Source of the DNA: Ignavibacteriota bacterium
GTDB lineage: Bacteria > Bacteroidota > Ignavibacteria > Ignavibacteriales > Melioribacteraceae
Reading direction: 5' to 3'
Length of the DNA stretch: 64,000 nucleotides
Assembly: GCA_016713565.1 (NCBI GenBank)
Contig: JADJOX010000007.1
Coordinates: 186,001 to 250,000 of the forward strand
Shown one piece after another: positions 25,829 through 34,498 of the stretch. The notes under the pieces are model-generated. The model saw only the letters and a list, made by a program, of their open reading frames with translations. It was not told where the DNA came from and did no database searches. Position numbers and translations under genes: made by a program. Each line of letters begins with the position of its first letter. Within the stretch, counting starts at the first letter, position 1.

Positions 25829-27043
25829 ATGTGGGAATTAATTCAGGCAAATAAACGAAAATCTATAATCCTGTTTGTTGGAATGGGAACAATTCTTATT
25901 CTGCTTGGATTTTTCATTGGCGAAACATTTCTTGGAGAAGGCGGCGGTTCTTTAGGTATTTTAGCCGCATTTTTAATTTGGGTATTAATTTCTGCGGTAA
26001 GTTACTTTGCGGGAAGTTCAATTATACTTTCTATAAGTAATGCTACAGAAGTTACTAAAGAAGTTCAACCTCAACTTTACAACGTTGTTGAAGAAATGGC
26101 AATAGCCGCAAATCTTCCCAAAATTCCTAAAATTTTCATTGTAAATGAACAAGCGCCAAACGCGTTCGCAACCGGCAGAAAGCCTGAAAACAGCGTTGTT
26201 GCCGTTACGGCAGGATTATTAAGTCAGCTGAACAGAAATGAACTGCAAGGTGTAATTGCTCACGAAATTTCACACATTGTAAACAGAGACGTTTTATTTA
26301 TGACTTTTGCTGGAATTATGCTCGGAATGATTGTAATAATTTCAGAAGTATTTACGAGAGGTTATTTTTACGGCGGCGGTTCATTAAACAGGTACAAAAA
26401 TAAATCATCAAGCAATGGAAATGAGCAATTAATTTTAATTGTGTTTTCAATATTTTTTGCAATTACGGCGCCATTCTTGGCTCAGCTGCTTTATTTTGCA
26501 ATTTCAAGAAAACGAGAATATCTTGCTGACGCAAGCGCGGTTAGGTTAACTCGTTACCCTGAAGGATTGGCAAACGCTTTGGAAAAATTGTCTCAAAACA
26601 GATTTAATTTAAATTCAGCTAATAAGGCAACAGCCGGAATGTACATCGTAAATCCATTGAAAAAAACGGGAATGCAAATTGAGGATTTAACTTCTACGCA
26701 TCCGCCGATTTCAGAAAGAATTAAAATTTTACGCGGAATGATGCATGGCGCTGATTTTGCTGATTATCAAACTATTTACAATAAAATTAAAAATAATTCC
26801 GAGCAAATAATTCCTAATTCGGGATTAAAAAACAAAGCAAATATTCCAATAATTTCGCAACTGGAAGAATTGACTAAACAAAGTAAAGTTGAAGAAAAAC
26901 GTAAACTTGGCGATATTGTAATGAACGTAAACGGATATAATTTTTATAATTGCAAATGCGGAGTTACAATAAAAGTTCCGCCAACATTTCAGGGTGATTC
27001 TGTGAAATGCCCTAGGTGCGGAGAAATTAACGTAAAAAATTAA
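25829..27043 (+). CDS. M48 (HtpX-like) membrane zinc metalloprotease with C-terminal zinc ribbon
   Basis: A 404-residue inner-membrane protease. Two N-terminal helices (about 12-60) are followed by the zinc-binding active site VIAHEISHIVNRD at about residues 139-151. Two further helices follow, and then the third-ligand region SRKREYLADASAV, with the glutamate in REY. HtpX degrades misfolded membrane proteins. This protein is about 100 residues longer than classical HtpX. The extension ends in a rubredoxin-like zinc ribbon with YNCKCGVTIKVPP and VKCPRCGEINV. It is encoded after lemA, the usual partner. Its last 4 bases overlap the convergent E2 gene. Confidence 0.9.
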   Translation: MWELIQANKRKSIILFVGMGTILILLGFFIGETFLGEGGGSLGILAAFLIWVLISAVSYFAGSSIILSISNATEVTKEVQPQLYNVVEEMAIAANLPKIPKIFIVNEQAPNAFATGRKPENSVVAVTAGLLSQLNRNELQGVIAHEISHIVNRDVLFMTFAGIMLGMIVIISEVFTRGYFYGGGSLNRYKNKSSSNGNEQLILIVFSIFFAITAPFLAQLLYFAISRKREYLADASAVRLTRYPEGLANALEKLSQNRFNLNSANKATAGMYIVNPLKKTGMQIEDLTSTHPPISERIKILRGMMHGADFADYQTIYNKIKNNSEQIIPNSGLKNKANIPIISQLEELTKQSKVEEKRKLGDIVMNVNGYNFYNCKCGVTIKVPPTFQGDSVKCPRCGEINVKN

Positions 27044-28584
27044 ACTTTACTTACATCATAATTTTCTAATGTATCTTTAATATATTTCAAAAACATTCCG
27101 CCTAACATTCCATCAACTAATCTGTGATCATGGCTTAATGTCAAATACATCATCGGCTTAATCGCAATTGTATCAATTCCATCTACTTCAATAACAACCG
27201 GTTTTTTAACAACTGCGCCGACTCCAAGAATCGCGACTTCCGGCTGATTAATAATCGGCGTTCCAAACAACGCGCCGAAAACTCCGTAATTTGTAATTGT
27301 AAATGTTCCTCCAATTATATCATCCGGTGTTAGTCCTTTGTTTCTTGCTTTCACGCTAATTTCAGAAATTGATTTTGCCAAACCTCTAACATTTTTTTCA
27401 TCCGCGTTTTTTATATTTGGGACAACAAGTCCGTTTGGTTCCAATGCAACGGCAATTCCAAGATTTATATTATTTTTTAAAATAATGTTTTCACCTTCAA
27501 TTGAAGAATTTACCAGAGGAAATTCATTTAATGCTCTAATTGCCGCGTCGGCGATAAATGATAAATAAGTTAGTTTTATATTTTCTTCCCTTTGAAATTT
27601 TTCTCTATTCTTATCAATAAAATTATGGATCTTCGTCATATCAATTTCCATCATTTCCGAAACGTGAACGGAAGTATCCCGACTGCTGATCATATGTTCC
27701 ATTATTTTTTTTCTGATATTATCCATAGGAACAATTTCATCTTCTTCCTTAGTTGAAATATTTTTTTGAGTGAAAATTTTTGGCGCGGAAACGGTTGTTA
27801 CAGTGCCTTTTGTTTTAATGTAATCAAGGATATCTTTTTTTGTTATACGTCCGTTTATTCCCGTTCCCGAAATTGAATTTAATTCGCTATGCGTAACGCC
27901 TTCTTTATTTGCAATTTGCATAACCACAGGAGATATAAAACTATTGGTATGTGTTTTCTGCGCGGACTTTCTTTCTATCTGAGAATTATCATTATCAATT
28001 GATACATCTTCTCTTATTGTTTCCTTATCGGCAATTTTTGTAATTCCGGTCTTTGTTGAAATTCTTGCAACAATATTTCCAACTTCCACAACATCATTTA
28101 CTTTAAATAGAATTTCTGTAATTACACCGTCAACCGGAGAAGGCACTTCAGTATCAACTTTATCTGTACTTATCTCATAAATTATTTCATCTATTTTTAC
28201 AGCATCGCCTACATTTTTATGCCATTTAATTATTGTACCCTCATTAATGCTTTCACCCATTTTTGGCATTGGTAATTCTATAATTGAACCGACTTGATCA
28301 GTAGAGTGATTGTCACTTTTATTTTCGATAATTGCTTCACTTTCGCCATTTGTTTCAATAACCGCAACAATTTCATTAATCGGAACAGTTTCATTTTCAA
28401 ACGCTTTAATTTCAATCAATGTTCCATCGGAAGGAGAAGGAATCTCGGTATCAACTTTATCGGTACTAATCTCATAAATTATTTCATCTTTTTTAACTTT
28501 GTCGCCAACCTGTTTATACCATTTAATTATTGTACCTTCATTTATACTTTCTCCCATTTTCGGCATAATAATATTTACTTTCAT
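27040..28584 (-). CDS. dihydrolipoamide acyltransferase (E2) of a 2-oxoacid dehydrogenase complex
   Basis: A 514-residue E2 core subunit. It carries two lipoyl domains at about 1-75 and 105-180, each with the lipoylated Lys in EISTDKVDTE (first Lys about 43). Next comes an E3/E1-binding domain at about 215-252 (VMQIANKEGVTHSELNSISG, then GRITKKDILDYI), and then the acyltransferase domain with the active-site HDHRLVDG near the C-terminus. Two lipoyl domains are more typical of pyruvate or branched-chain E2s than of single-domain SucB. The fused E1 gene lies 176 bases upstream on the same strand, so they are probably one unit. No E3 (lpd) is present. The substrate is probably branched-chain 2-oxoacids or pyruvate (inference). 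Confidence 0.93.
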   Translation of the reverse strand: MKVNIIMPKMGESINEGTIIKWYKQVGDKVKKDEIIYEISTDKVDTEIPSPSDGTLIEIKAFENETVPINEIVAVIETNGESEAIIENKSDNHSTDQVGSIIELPMPKMGESINEGTIIKWHKNVGDAVKIDEIIYEISTDKVDTEVPSPVDGVITEILFKVNDVVEVGNIVARISTKTGITKIADKETIREDVSIDNDNSQIERKSAQKTHTNSFISPVVMQIANKEGVTHSELNSISGTGINGRITKKDILDYIKTKGTVTTVSAPKIFTQKNISTKEEDEIVPMDNIRKKIMEHMISSRDTSVHVSEMMEIDMTKIHNFIDKNREKFQREENIKLTYLSFIADAAIRALNEFPLVNSSIEGENIILKNNINLGIAVALEPNGLVVPNIKNADEKNVRGLAKSISEISVKARNKGLTPDDIIGGTFTITNYGVFGALFGTPIINQPEVAILGVGAVVKKPVVIEVDGIDTIAIKPMMYLTLSHDHRLVDGMLGGMFLKYIKDTLENYDVSKV

Positions 28585-28760
28585 TTCTTCTCCAATAATT
28601 GAGAATAATTATCTGAACGCTTAGATAAATTACTTTCTAAATTTTGCTTATAAATTCTCGTCTAAAGCGAATTCCCTAAACTTGTCCGGGATTACATTTG
28701 AGTTCTTAGAACGCAATTTTAATTTATAAAATTCTACTTCCGAAAAATATTTTATTAAAA

Positions 28761-30857
28761 CTAATATTCTAATAATTTTTTTATTTCATTATATATTTTA
28801 TTTCTTGATGGTAAAATTTCTCTTTCCAATTTTGGATGAAAAGCAATTGGCGTATCCAACGCCGCATAGCGTTTTACCGGACCATCTAAATATTCAAAAC
28901 ATTCTTCAGAAATTCTTGAGGCAATTTCCGCACCAAATCCGGCAGTTAATGTATCTTCATGAATCACAATAACTTTTCCGGTTTTTTTAACCGAATTAAA
29001 AATTGTTTCAGTATCCAAAGGATTTATTGTTCTAATATCTACAATCTCAACGGAATAACCTTCATCAGTCAATATTTTAGCCGCAAATTCAGTTTCATGA
29101 ACCATCGCGCCGTAAGTTACAACCGTAAGATCATTACCTTCTCTTGTAATATTTGCCTTGCCAAAGGGAATTAAGTAATCAGCGTCGGGTTCAGGTTTTG
29201 TAGCGTAACTTTGTCTATATAATCCTTTATGCTCAAGAAATAAAACGGGATCATTTAATCTAAGTGATGTTTTAAGCAATCCTTTCGCGTCTGCCGCGTT
29301 TGATGGATAAGCAATCAGCAGTCCCGGCATATGCGCAAAGAAAGCTTCAATATTTTGGCTGTGATAAAGTCCGCCGTTAATATATCCGCCAACAGCAACG
29401 CGAATTACGACCGGCGCTTCAAATTTATTATTGGAACGATATCTCAGCATAACAAGTTCATCGCGTATCTGCATAAAAGCAGGCCAAATATAATCTCCGA
29501 ATTGAATTTCAACACAAGGCTTTTTGCCCGCGATTGCCATTCCTATCGCAACTCCTAAAATACTTGCTTCGGCCAAAGGAGAATTAAAAACTCTTTCATT
29601 ACCAAACTTTGTAGATAATCCTTTAGTCGCTGTAAAAACTCCACCTTTTCCATCAGCAACATCTTCACCGAAAATATAGATTTTATTGTTCCTCTCCATT
29701 TCTTCGCGCAAAGCATGATTTATTGCGTCAACCATTACTATTGGAATTCCAACTGATTTACTTTCATAATATTTCAATTTATTTTTTTTGCCGCTTTCAT
29801 CATAAACATATTTTTTAACATTTTTCACATCAGGCTCTGGTCTAGAATATGCCCAATCAGCAGCATCATTTACTTTTTTTGAAATTTCCTTTTTTAAATT
29901 TTCAATATTTTCTTCCGTTATAATTCCATTTTTAATTAGATAATTTGAAAATTTATTTAACGGATCATTTTGTAAATCTTCTTCAAGAGAATCTTTGGGT
30001 CTATATTTACTTTGATCATCTGAAGTTGAATGAGAAAATAATCTTATAGTTTTTGCTTCAACTAAAACCGGACCTTTTCCGCTTCTGGCATATTCAAATG
30101 CTTGTTCAGCCGTTTCATGTGCTTTTAAAAAGTCAGTTCCGTCAATACAAAATTTTAACAAACTATCATATCCGTTCATCATAGCGGAAATAGAGGCATT
30201 TTTTCCCGCGGTTTGATTTTCTACAGGAACGGAGATTGCCCATTTATTGTTTTGAATGACAAAAATCACTGGAATTTTTTCTCTGCTTGCCCAGTTTACA
30301 GCTTCATGAAATTCACCTTCGCTCGTTGTTCCTTCACCGCCGCTAACATATGTAACAGAATTATTACCCGATTTTTTTTGAGCCAGTGCGGTTCCCACTG
30401 CTTGTAAAAACTGCGTGCCCGTCGGACTTGATTGAGTTGGAACATTATATTCTTTTGACGCCCAGTGACACGACATTTGTCTTCCTCCCGTCATTGGATC
30501 ATCTTCTTTTGCTAATTGATGAAGTAATATATCTTCTATTTTAGTTCCAAGTCCAATCATAAAAGCCATATCTCTGTAATAAGGATACGCCCAATCAACT
30601 CCTTTATTCATCAGCATTCCGAAGGCAATTTGCGTGGCTTCGTGTCCGGATGACGGCAGATGAAAATATGATTTCCCTTGCTTCAACATATTCATAATTT
30701 TTATATCCATAGTTCTGGAAGTAATCATCATTTTAAGAACTTCAATCAAATTTTCGTCCGAAAGTTTTTTTGTTCCGTTATTATTTACCGATTGATTAAC
30801 TTTATTTTCTTTCATTTTATTATCAACTGAAATTTTCACCTTAGTTTCGTTTTGCAT
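28761..30857 (-). CDS. fused alpha-beta E1 of a 2-oxoacid dehydrogenase (2-oxoisovalerate/pyruvate type)
   Basis: A 698-residue TPP-dependent decarboxylase in which E1 alpha (about 30-345) and E1 beta (about 370-698) are joined. Both halves are complete by eye. The alpha half has YFHLPSSGHEATQIAFGM and the TPP region GGEGTTSEGEFHEAVNWASR with IQNNKWAISVP. The beta half has FGEDVADGKGGVFTATKGLS, FNSPLAEASILGVAIGMAIA and HEDTLTAGFGAEI. The TPP motif reads GEG-N26-NN instead of GDG-N-NN, so a Glu replaces the metal-binding Asp. The gene runs 10 bases after lipB and 176 bases before E2. Fused E1s of this kind are annotated as branched-chain 2-oxoacid dehydrogenase in related phyla, which I infer here. 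Confidence 0.9.
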   Translation of the reverse strand: MQNETKVKISVDNKMKENKVNQSVNNNGTKKLSDENLIEVLKMMITSRTMDIKIMNMLKQGKSYFHLPSSGHEATQIAFGMLMNKGVDWAYPYYRDMAFMIGLGTKIEDILLHQLAKEDDPMTGGRQMSCHWASKEYNVPTQSSPTGTQFLQAVGTALAQKKSGNNSVTYVSGGEGTTSEGEFHEAVNWASREKIPVIFVIQNNKWAISVPVENQTAGKNASISAMMNGYDSLLKFCIDGTDFLKAHETAEQAFEYARSGKGPVLVEAKTIRLFSHSTSDDQSKYRPKDSLEEDLQNDPLNKFSNYLIKNGIITEENIENLKKEISKKVNDAADWAYSRPEPDVKNVKKYVYDESGKKNKLKYYESKSVGIPIVMVDAINHALREEMERNNKIYIFGEDVADGKGGVFTATKGLSTKFGNERVFNSPLAEASILGVAIGMAIAGKKPCVEIQFGDYIWPAFMQIRDELVMLRYRSNNKFEAPVVIRVAVGGYINGGLYHSQNIEAFFAHMPGLLIAYPSNAADAKGLLKTSLRLNDPVLFLEHKGLYRQSYATKPEPDADYLIPFGKANITREGNDLTVVTYGAMVHETEFAAKILTDEGYSVEIVDIRTINPLDTETIFNSVKKTGKVIVIHEDTLTAGFGAEIASRISEECFEYLDGPVKRYAALDTPIAFHPKLEREILPSRNKIYNEIKKLLEY

Positions 30858-30867
30858 TTTATACCTT

Positions 30868-31572
30868 TCAATTTTTAACTGAATTTTCTAATTCCTCATT
30901 CGAAATATTTTCAATTTGAGTATAAGAAAAAACCTGCTCAAAATTTTTTAGAATTTTTTGTTTAACTTCATTTATATCAAATTGCCTAACAATTTCTCTG
31001 CTTAATGATGTTACTTCTTTATCGGAAATTCCGCAAGGTATAATTCCGTCAAAATTACTTAAATCGGTATTTACATTAAAGGCAAATCCATGCATTGTTA
31101 TCCATCGGCTAACCTTAATTCCAATAGCACAAATTTTTCTATCTTCAATCCAAACGCCGGTGTATTTTTCAATTCTAGAGGGAATCAAGCCATAATCAAT
31201 GCAAGTCAGCATCAAAACTTCTTCCAATGCTCTTAAATATAAATGAGTGTCTTTTTTCCAATTGGCTAAATTAATTATCGGATATCCAACTATTTGTCCC
31301 GGTCCATGATAAGTAATATCCCCGCCTCGGTCAATTTCAAAAACGTCGATATTTTTTTCTTTCAACATTTTGTCATCGAGTAAAAGATTTTTTTTATCGG
31401 CAACTTTTCCTAAAGTGTAAGTATGCGGATGTTCGCAAATAAAAATAATATCTTTTATTTTCTCATGAGACCTTGCTTCAAAATATTTTTTTTGAATTTC
31501 CCATGCAGTTTGATATTTAATTAAACTTAAATCGCAAACCAATAATTTTCTTTCTGCGAAGTTATATTCCAT
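30868..31572 (-). CDS. lipB: octanoyl-[acyl-carrier protein]:protein octanoyltransferase
   Basis: Transfers octanoyl groups from ACP to lipoyl domains, the step before LipA. It is 234 residues long. Motifs are RGGDITYHGPGQIVGYPII and CAIGIKVSRWITMHGFAFNV, which holds the catalytic lysine, and GIIPCGISDKEVTSL, which holds the nucleophilic cysteine. It lies directly upstream of the fused E1 gene (10-base gap), so the lipoylation enzyme and its target complex are coexpressed. The N-terminal ATG at 31572 gives a normal length. Confidence 0.95.
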   Translation of the reverse strand: MEYNFAERKLLVCDLSLIKYQTAWEIQKKYFEARSHEKIKDIIFICEHPHTYTLGKVADKKNLLLDDKMLKEKNIDVFEIDRGGDITYHGPGQIVGYPIINLANWKKDTHLYLRALEEVLMLTCIDYGLIPSRIEKYTGVWIEDRKICAIGIKVSRWITMHGFAFNVNTDLSNFDGIIPCGISDKEVTSLSREIVRQFDINEVKQKILKNFEQVFSYTQIENISNEELENSVKN

Positions 31573-31672
31573 ATTATAAGTTCGAGAATTGTAACCGATA
31601 GTTGAATAATTGTTATCAAATATAATGAAGATTAACTACAAAACAAATTAGATGAAAAGACGTTTAAGTCCA

Positions 31673-32377
31673 TTAAACATTGTCCAAAAGCATAAATGAT
31701 CTGTCTTTAGATCTATTTTTTGGTAAAAATGACTTAGGTTCATATTTACATATTTTTTTAAGCGGACAAATTACGCAATTATAATTTTGGGGTTTACAAA
31801 TTTCGCGTCCGAGCCTAATTAAATTTGTGTGCAAAGAATGAGCAATTCCTTCCGGCAGATTTTTATTAATTTCAAAAAATGTTTTATCGGGTGAAATGGT
31901 TTTAACAACACCGATTCTGTTTAACGTTCTGTTTACGTGCGTATCAACCGGACAAACATTTCTATCCATTGAAAAAAGCAAAACACAGCTAGCGGTTTTC
32001 ACTCCAATTCCCTTAAATTTTGTTAAATAGTTTATCGAATCTTCAACGCTTAATTCAGCTAGCAATTTCATTTTATAATTGCTTTCACTTATATATAATT
32101 CTTCCAATAAATTTTTAATCGCTGATGCTTTTTGAAAGCCCAAGCCGGCAATCTTAATTGTATTTTCAATATTTGATATTTCCGAATTTCTAACTTCATT
32201 CCAACTATTAAAATTATTTTTCAAATTTTGAAATGCACGAAATGAATTTTTATCGTTTGTATTTTGTGAAAGAATTGTTGCGATTAAAAGATCAATTGTG
32301 GCAGGTAATTTTTTTGAGCGCGGTGGAACCCCAAAGTAATTAATTAAAAGTAAATTTATCTTTTCTAATAATTTCAT
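31673..32377 (-). CDS. nth: endonuclease III-family DNA glycosylase/AP lyase
   Basis: Base-excision repair enzyme (234 aa). The N-terminal helix LLIATILSQNTNDKNSFRAF is typical. The helix-hairpin-helix GIGVKTASCVLLFS at about 119-132 carries the catalytic Lys region, and the catalytic Asp lies in VCPVDTHVNRTLNR. The C-terminal [4Fe-4S] motif C-x6-C-x2-C-x5-C is intact in CKPQNYNCVICPLKKIC. The hairpin reads KGIGVKTA rather than PGVGRKTA, so it may be a divergent member of the family. It lies 100 bases upstream of lipB on the same strand. Confidence 0.92.
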   Translation of the reverse strand: MKLLEKINLLLINYFGVPPRSKKLPATIDLLIATILSQNTNDKNSFRAFQNLKNNFNSWNEVRNSEISNIENTIKIAGLGFQKASAIKNLLEELYISESNYKMKLLAELSVEDSINYLTKFKGIGVKTASCVLLFSMDRNVCPVDTHVNRTLNRIGVVKTISPDKTFFEINKNLPEGIAHSLHTNLIRLGREICKPQNYNCVICPLKKICKYEPKSFLPKNRSKDRSFMLLDNV

Positions 32378-32400
32378 TTTAAGTTTTATCAGACAAAAAA

Positions 32401-32427
32401 AATCCTCATTATTTTTTAATGAGGATT
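32401..32427 (-). terminator. intrinsic terminator after the second PorV-like gene
   Basis: The stem AATCCTCATT / AATGAGGATT (10 bp, 7-base loop) is followed on the minus strand by an 8-T run. It ends the second receptor cassette just upstream of nth. Confidence 0.85.
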
Positions 32428-32443
32428 TTATTTAAAAACAATT

Positions 32444-33478
32444 TTAGAAAATCAAACCTATATCAAAATATTGAATATTTTTTAATCTTCCGTAATCTGC
32501 ATAAGCATAATTAAATGTAAATTCCAAGTCCGAGGTAATACCGTAATTTATTCCAAACCCAAGTGTTAAACCCTGCTCGCTGTTTGGTAAGAACAATGAC
32601 TTAAATCCTCCCCTTAAAAAGATCATGCTGTTATAAGAAAATTCAAGTCCGGTATTTAAATATTCTTTATTGTCGTTTGGATGAACAGCGTCGAGAGCGG
32701 CTTTAAGTCTGAAAAATCTTGTATCTACAACATTCATTGCTAAGCCTACTCTAAAATTCAAAGGAAGATCATTTTTTTCAGTTGAATATTCTCCGGGTAT
32801 ATTATTAGGTCCTGATTCCGGTAAATTTTCTGGATCAACATTTATTTGCAGATCTCTTCCATTAAGCTGCATTTTTGTCCCAAAATTGTTGAAGCTGGCG
32901 CCGATTACAAGATCATTGAAGGGTGTTACATAATAAGTTCCCACATCCATAGCAACTCCCGTTGCGGAAGAATTCCATATTGATTCTTGAATAAATTTAA
33001 CTTGGAAACCTACTGAAAACCTATCCGTTAAACTTCTCGCATAACCTACACCTATAACCAACGAACTTGCGTCCCAAGTTCTTCCATCGCCTTCAGGATA
33101 TTCAAATGTTCTAACCTCATCTTTTGGAACCTGAAGTGAGGAAAACGTCGCAAATAAAGTCCCAAGTCCATCAACATTTATAGAACCTGCCGCAAAATCA
33201 TAATTTACATCAGCGAGCCATTCTGAATGATTGAAGGCAACCTGGCTGTTTCCCTTCGATCTGGTGATTCCAGCGGGGTTGAAATAAACGGAATAAATGT
33301 CGTCGCTAACGCCAACATAAGCGCTTCCCATACCAAGAGAACGGGCTCCGGGCGCAATTTTAAGTACTGAAGCAGCGGTTGTACCTACCCTGGAAATATC
33401 TTGATCAACTTGAGCAAATAATAAATTTGCGCAAAATACTAACGCCAGAAGTATTAAATTTTTTTTATTTATTGTCAT
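32444..33478 (-). CDS. PorV/PorQ-family outer-membrane beta-barrel protein (second copy)
   Basis: A 344-residue porin-like protein with a signal peptide (MTINKKNLILLALVFCANLL). The PorV signature is clear: IAPGARSLGMGSAYVGVSDD and YSVYFNPAGITRSKGNSQ, about residues 41-75. The C-terminal strands (FTFNYAYADYGRLKNI) match the paralogue at 7656-8636. It is the last gene of a TonB receptor / cargo / PorV operon, 56 bases after the cargo, and is closed by a terminator. Whether it serves T9SS generally or only this cargo cannot be told from sequence. Confidence 0.87.
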   Translation of the reverse strand: MTINKKNLILLALVFCANLLFAQVDQDISRVGTTAASVLKIAPGARSLGMGSAYVGVSDDIYSVYFNPAGITRSKGNSQVAFNHSEWLADVNYDFAAGSINVDGLGTLFATFSSLQVPKDEVRTFEYPEGDGRTWDASSLVIGVGYARSLTDRFSVGFQVKFIQESIWNSSATGVAMDVGTYYVTPFNDLVIGASFNNFGTKMQLNGRDLQINVDPENLPESGPNNIPGEYSTEKNDLPLNFRVGLAMNVVDTRFFRLKAALDAVHPNDNKEYLNTGLEFSYNSMIFLRGGFKSLFLPNSEQGLTLGFGINYGITSDLEFTFNYAYADYGRLKNIQYFDIGLIF

Positions 33479-33534
33479 TGTTTACTCCAACAATTCAGCA
33501 TTATAAATTCTAACAGCTAATAATTTTTACCAAT

Positions 33535-34498
33535 TTATTTTATTACACCAAATCTTCCAATTTTTTCTCCAACTCCTGGAGCGTCAATGTGGAAGATGTA
33601 AACACCATATGATATTCTCATACCTTCTGAACTCAATAGATCCCAATATGCAATACTTCCATTATCATCTTTTTCAATTGTATCTACCAATTCACCGGTT
33701 AAAGTATATATTCTGATAGTACATACAGGAGGCAGATTTCTAAATTGCAATTCGCGTTCACCGCGTTTTGTTAATGTTCTACCGGGATTTTCCGATTCGC
33801 TGTATGCTACATATGGATTTGGAACAACATAAACTTCATTTAATAATTTATCTGATTTATTAGCCGTAAATTCCGCCTTTTTGGAACTGAAAGTATATTC
33901 ATCACCGGTTTCAAACGGTTTGTCTGTAACAAGTTTAAATATATCTCCGGCTTTAGGCAATATTTGCTCAGTAACATCAGACATTAATTTTAGATCTATT
34001 TGATATGTAGTTGTCGCATCAGTTACACCTTGCGGCTGCAGTGTAATTGCTTCTCCCCAATCCCATCGGCCATTAAAGTTTTCTTGATCTGTTACAAAAG
34101 TAGCATCCTCTTCCAAATAGTAATTGGGTTCTTTTTGAACAATATATTTTATTTTAAAAGGTGCAATTACAGGACCCAATAAAGTTTGAGTTGTATCTCC
34201 ATGTGCCCAGCTTCCATCTGCTAATGTATCAGTATTGTTCCATCTTATTTCCCAATCAGCTCTAACTTTAATTTTATCACCACCAATTAATGGAGGATAA
34301 AGAATTTTACTATCAACAGTAATTGCCGAATTTGTAATAAATTTTGATTCACTTACGTTTGCGTTCAATTCATCTTCTTGAACAAAAATTCTCATTCCTT
34401 CAAAAACATTATTTCCATCTTCATTATTTATATAATTGCTTTCGTATATTGGATAATATTTATAACTTATAGTGTACACATTACCTTGCTGGAAGACT
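33535..34498 (-). pseudogene. C-terminal part of a frameshifted T9SS-type cargo protein (FlgD-like end)
   Basis: Carries the C-terminal third of the protein begun at 37075. Sensible coding in this frame begins around 34498 (VFQQGNVYTISYKYYPIYES). The ATG at 34587 lies in a stretch that is a shadow of the upstream frame and is not a real start. The module ends with a FlgD-like domain (VYVVPNPYVAYSESENPGRT, then RIYTLTGELVDTIEKDDNG) and the terminal GRFGVIK, like KFLVIK in the 692-aa paralogue. It has no signal peptide of its own, so it is not an independent secreted protein. The join is at 34481-34590. Deleting one A of the coding GAAAG at about 34498-34500 makes one continuous 1179-residue frame. 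Confidence 0.75.
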
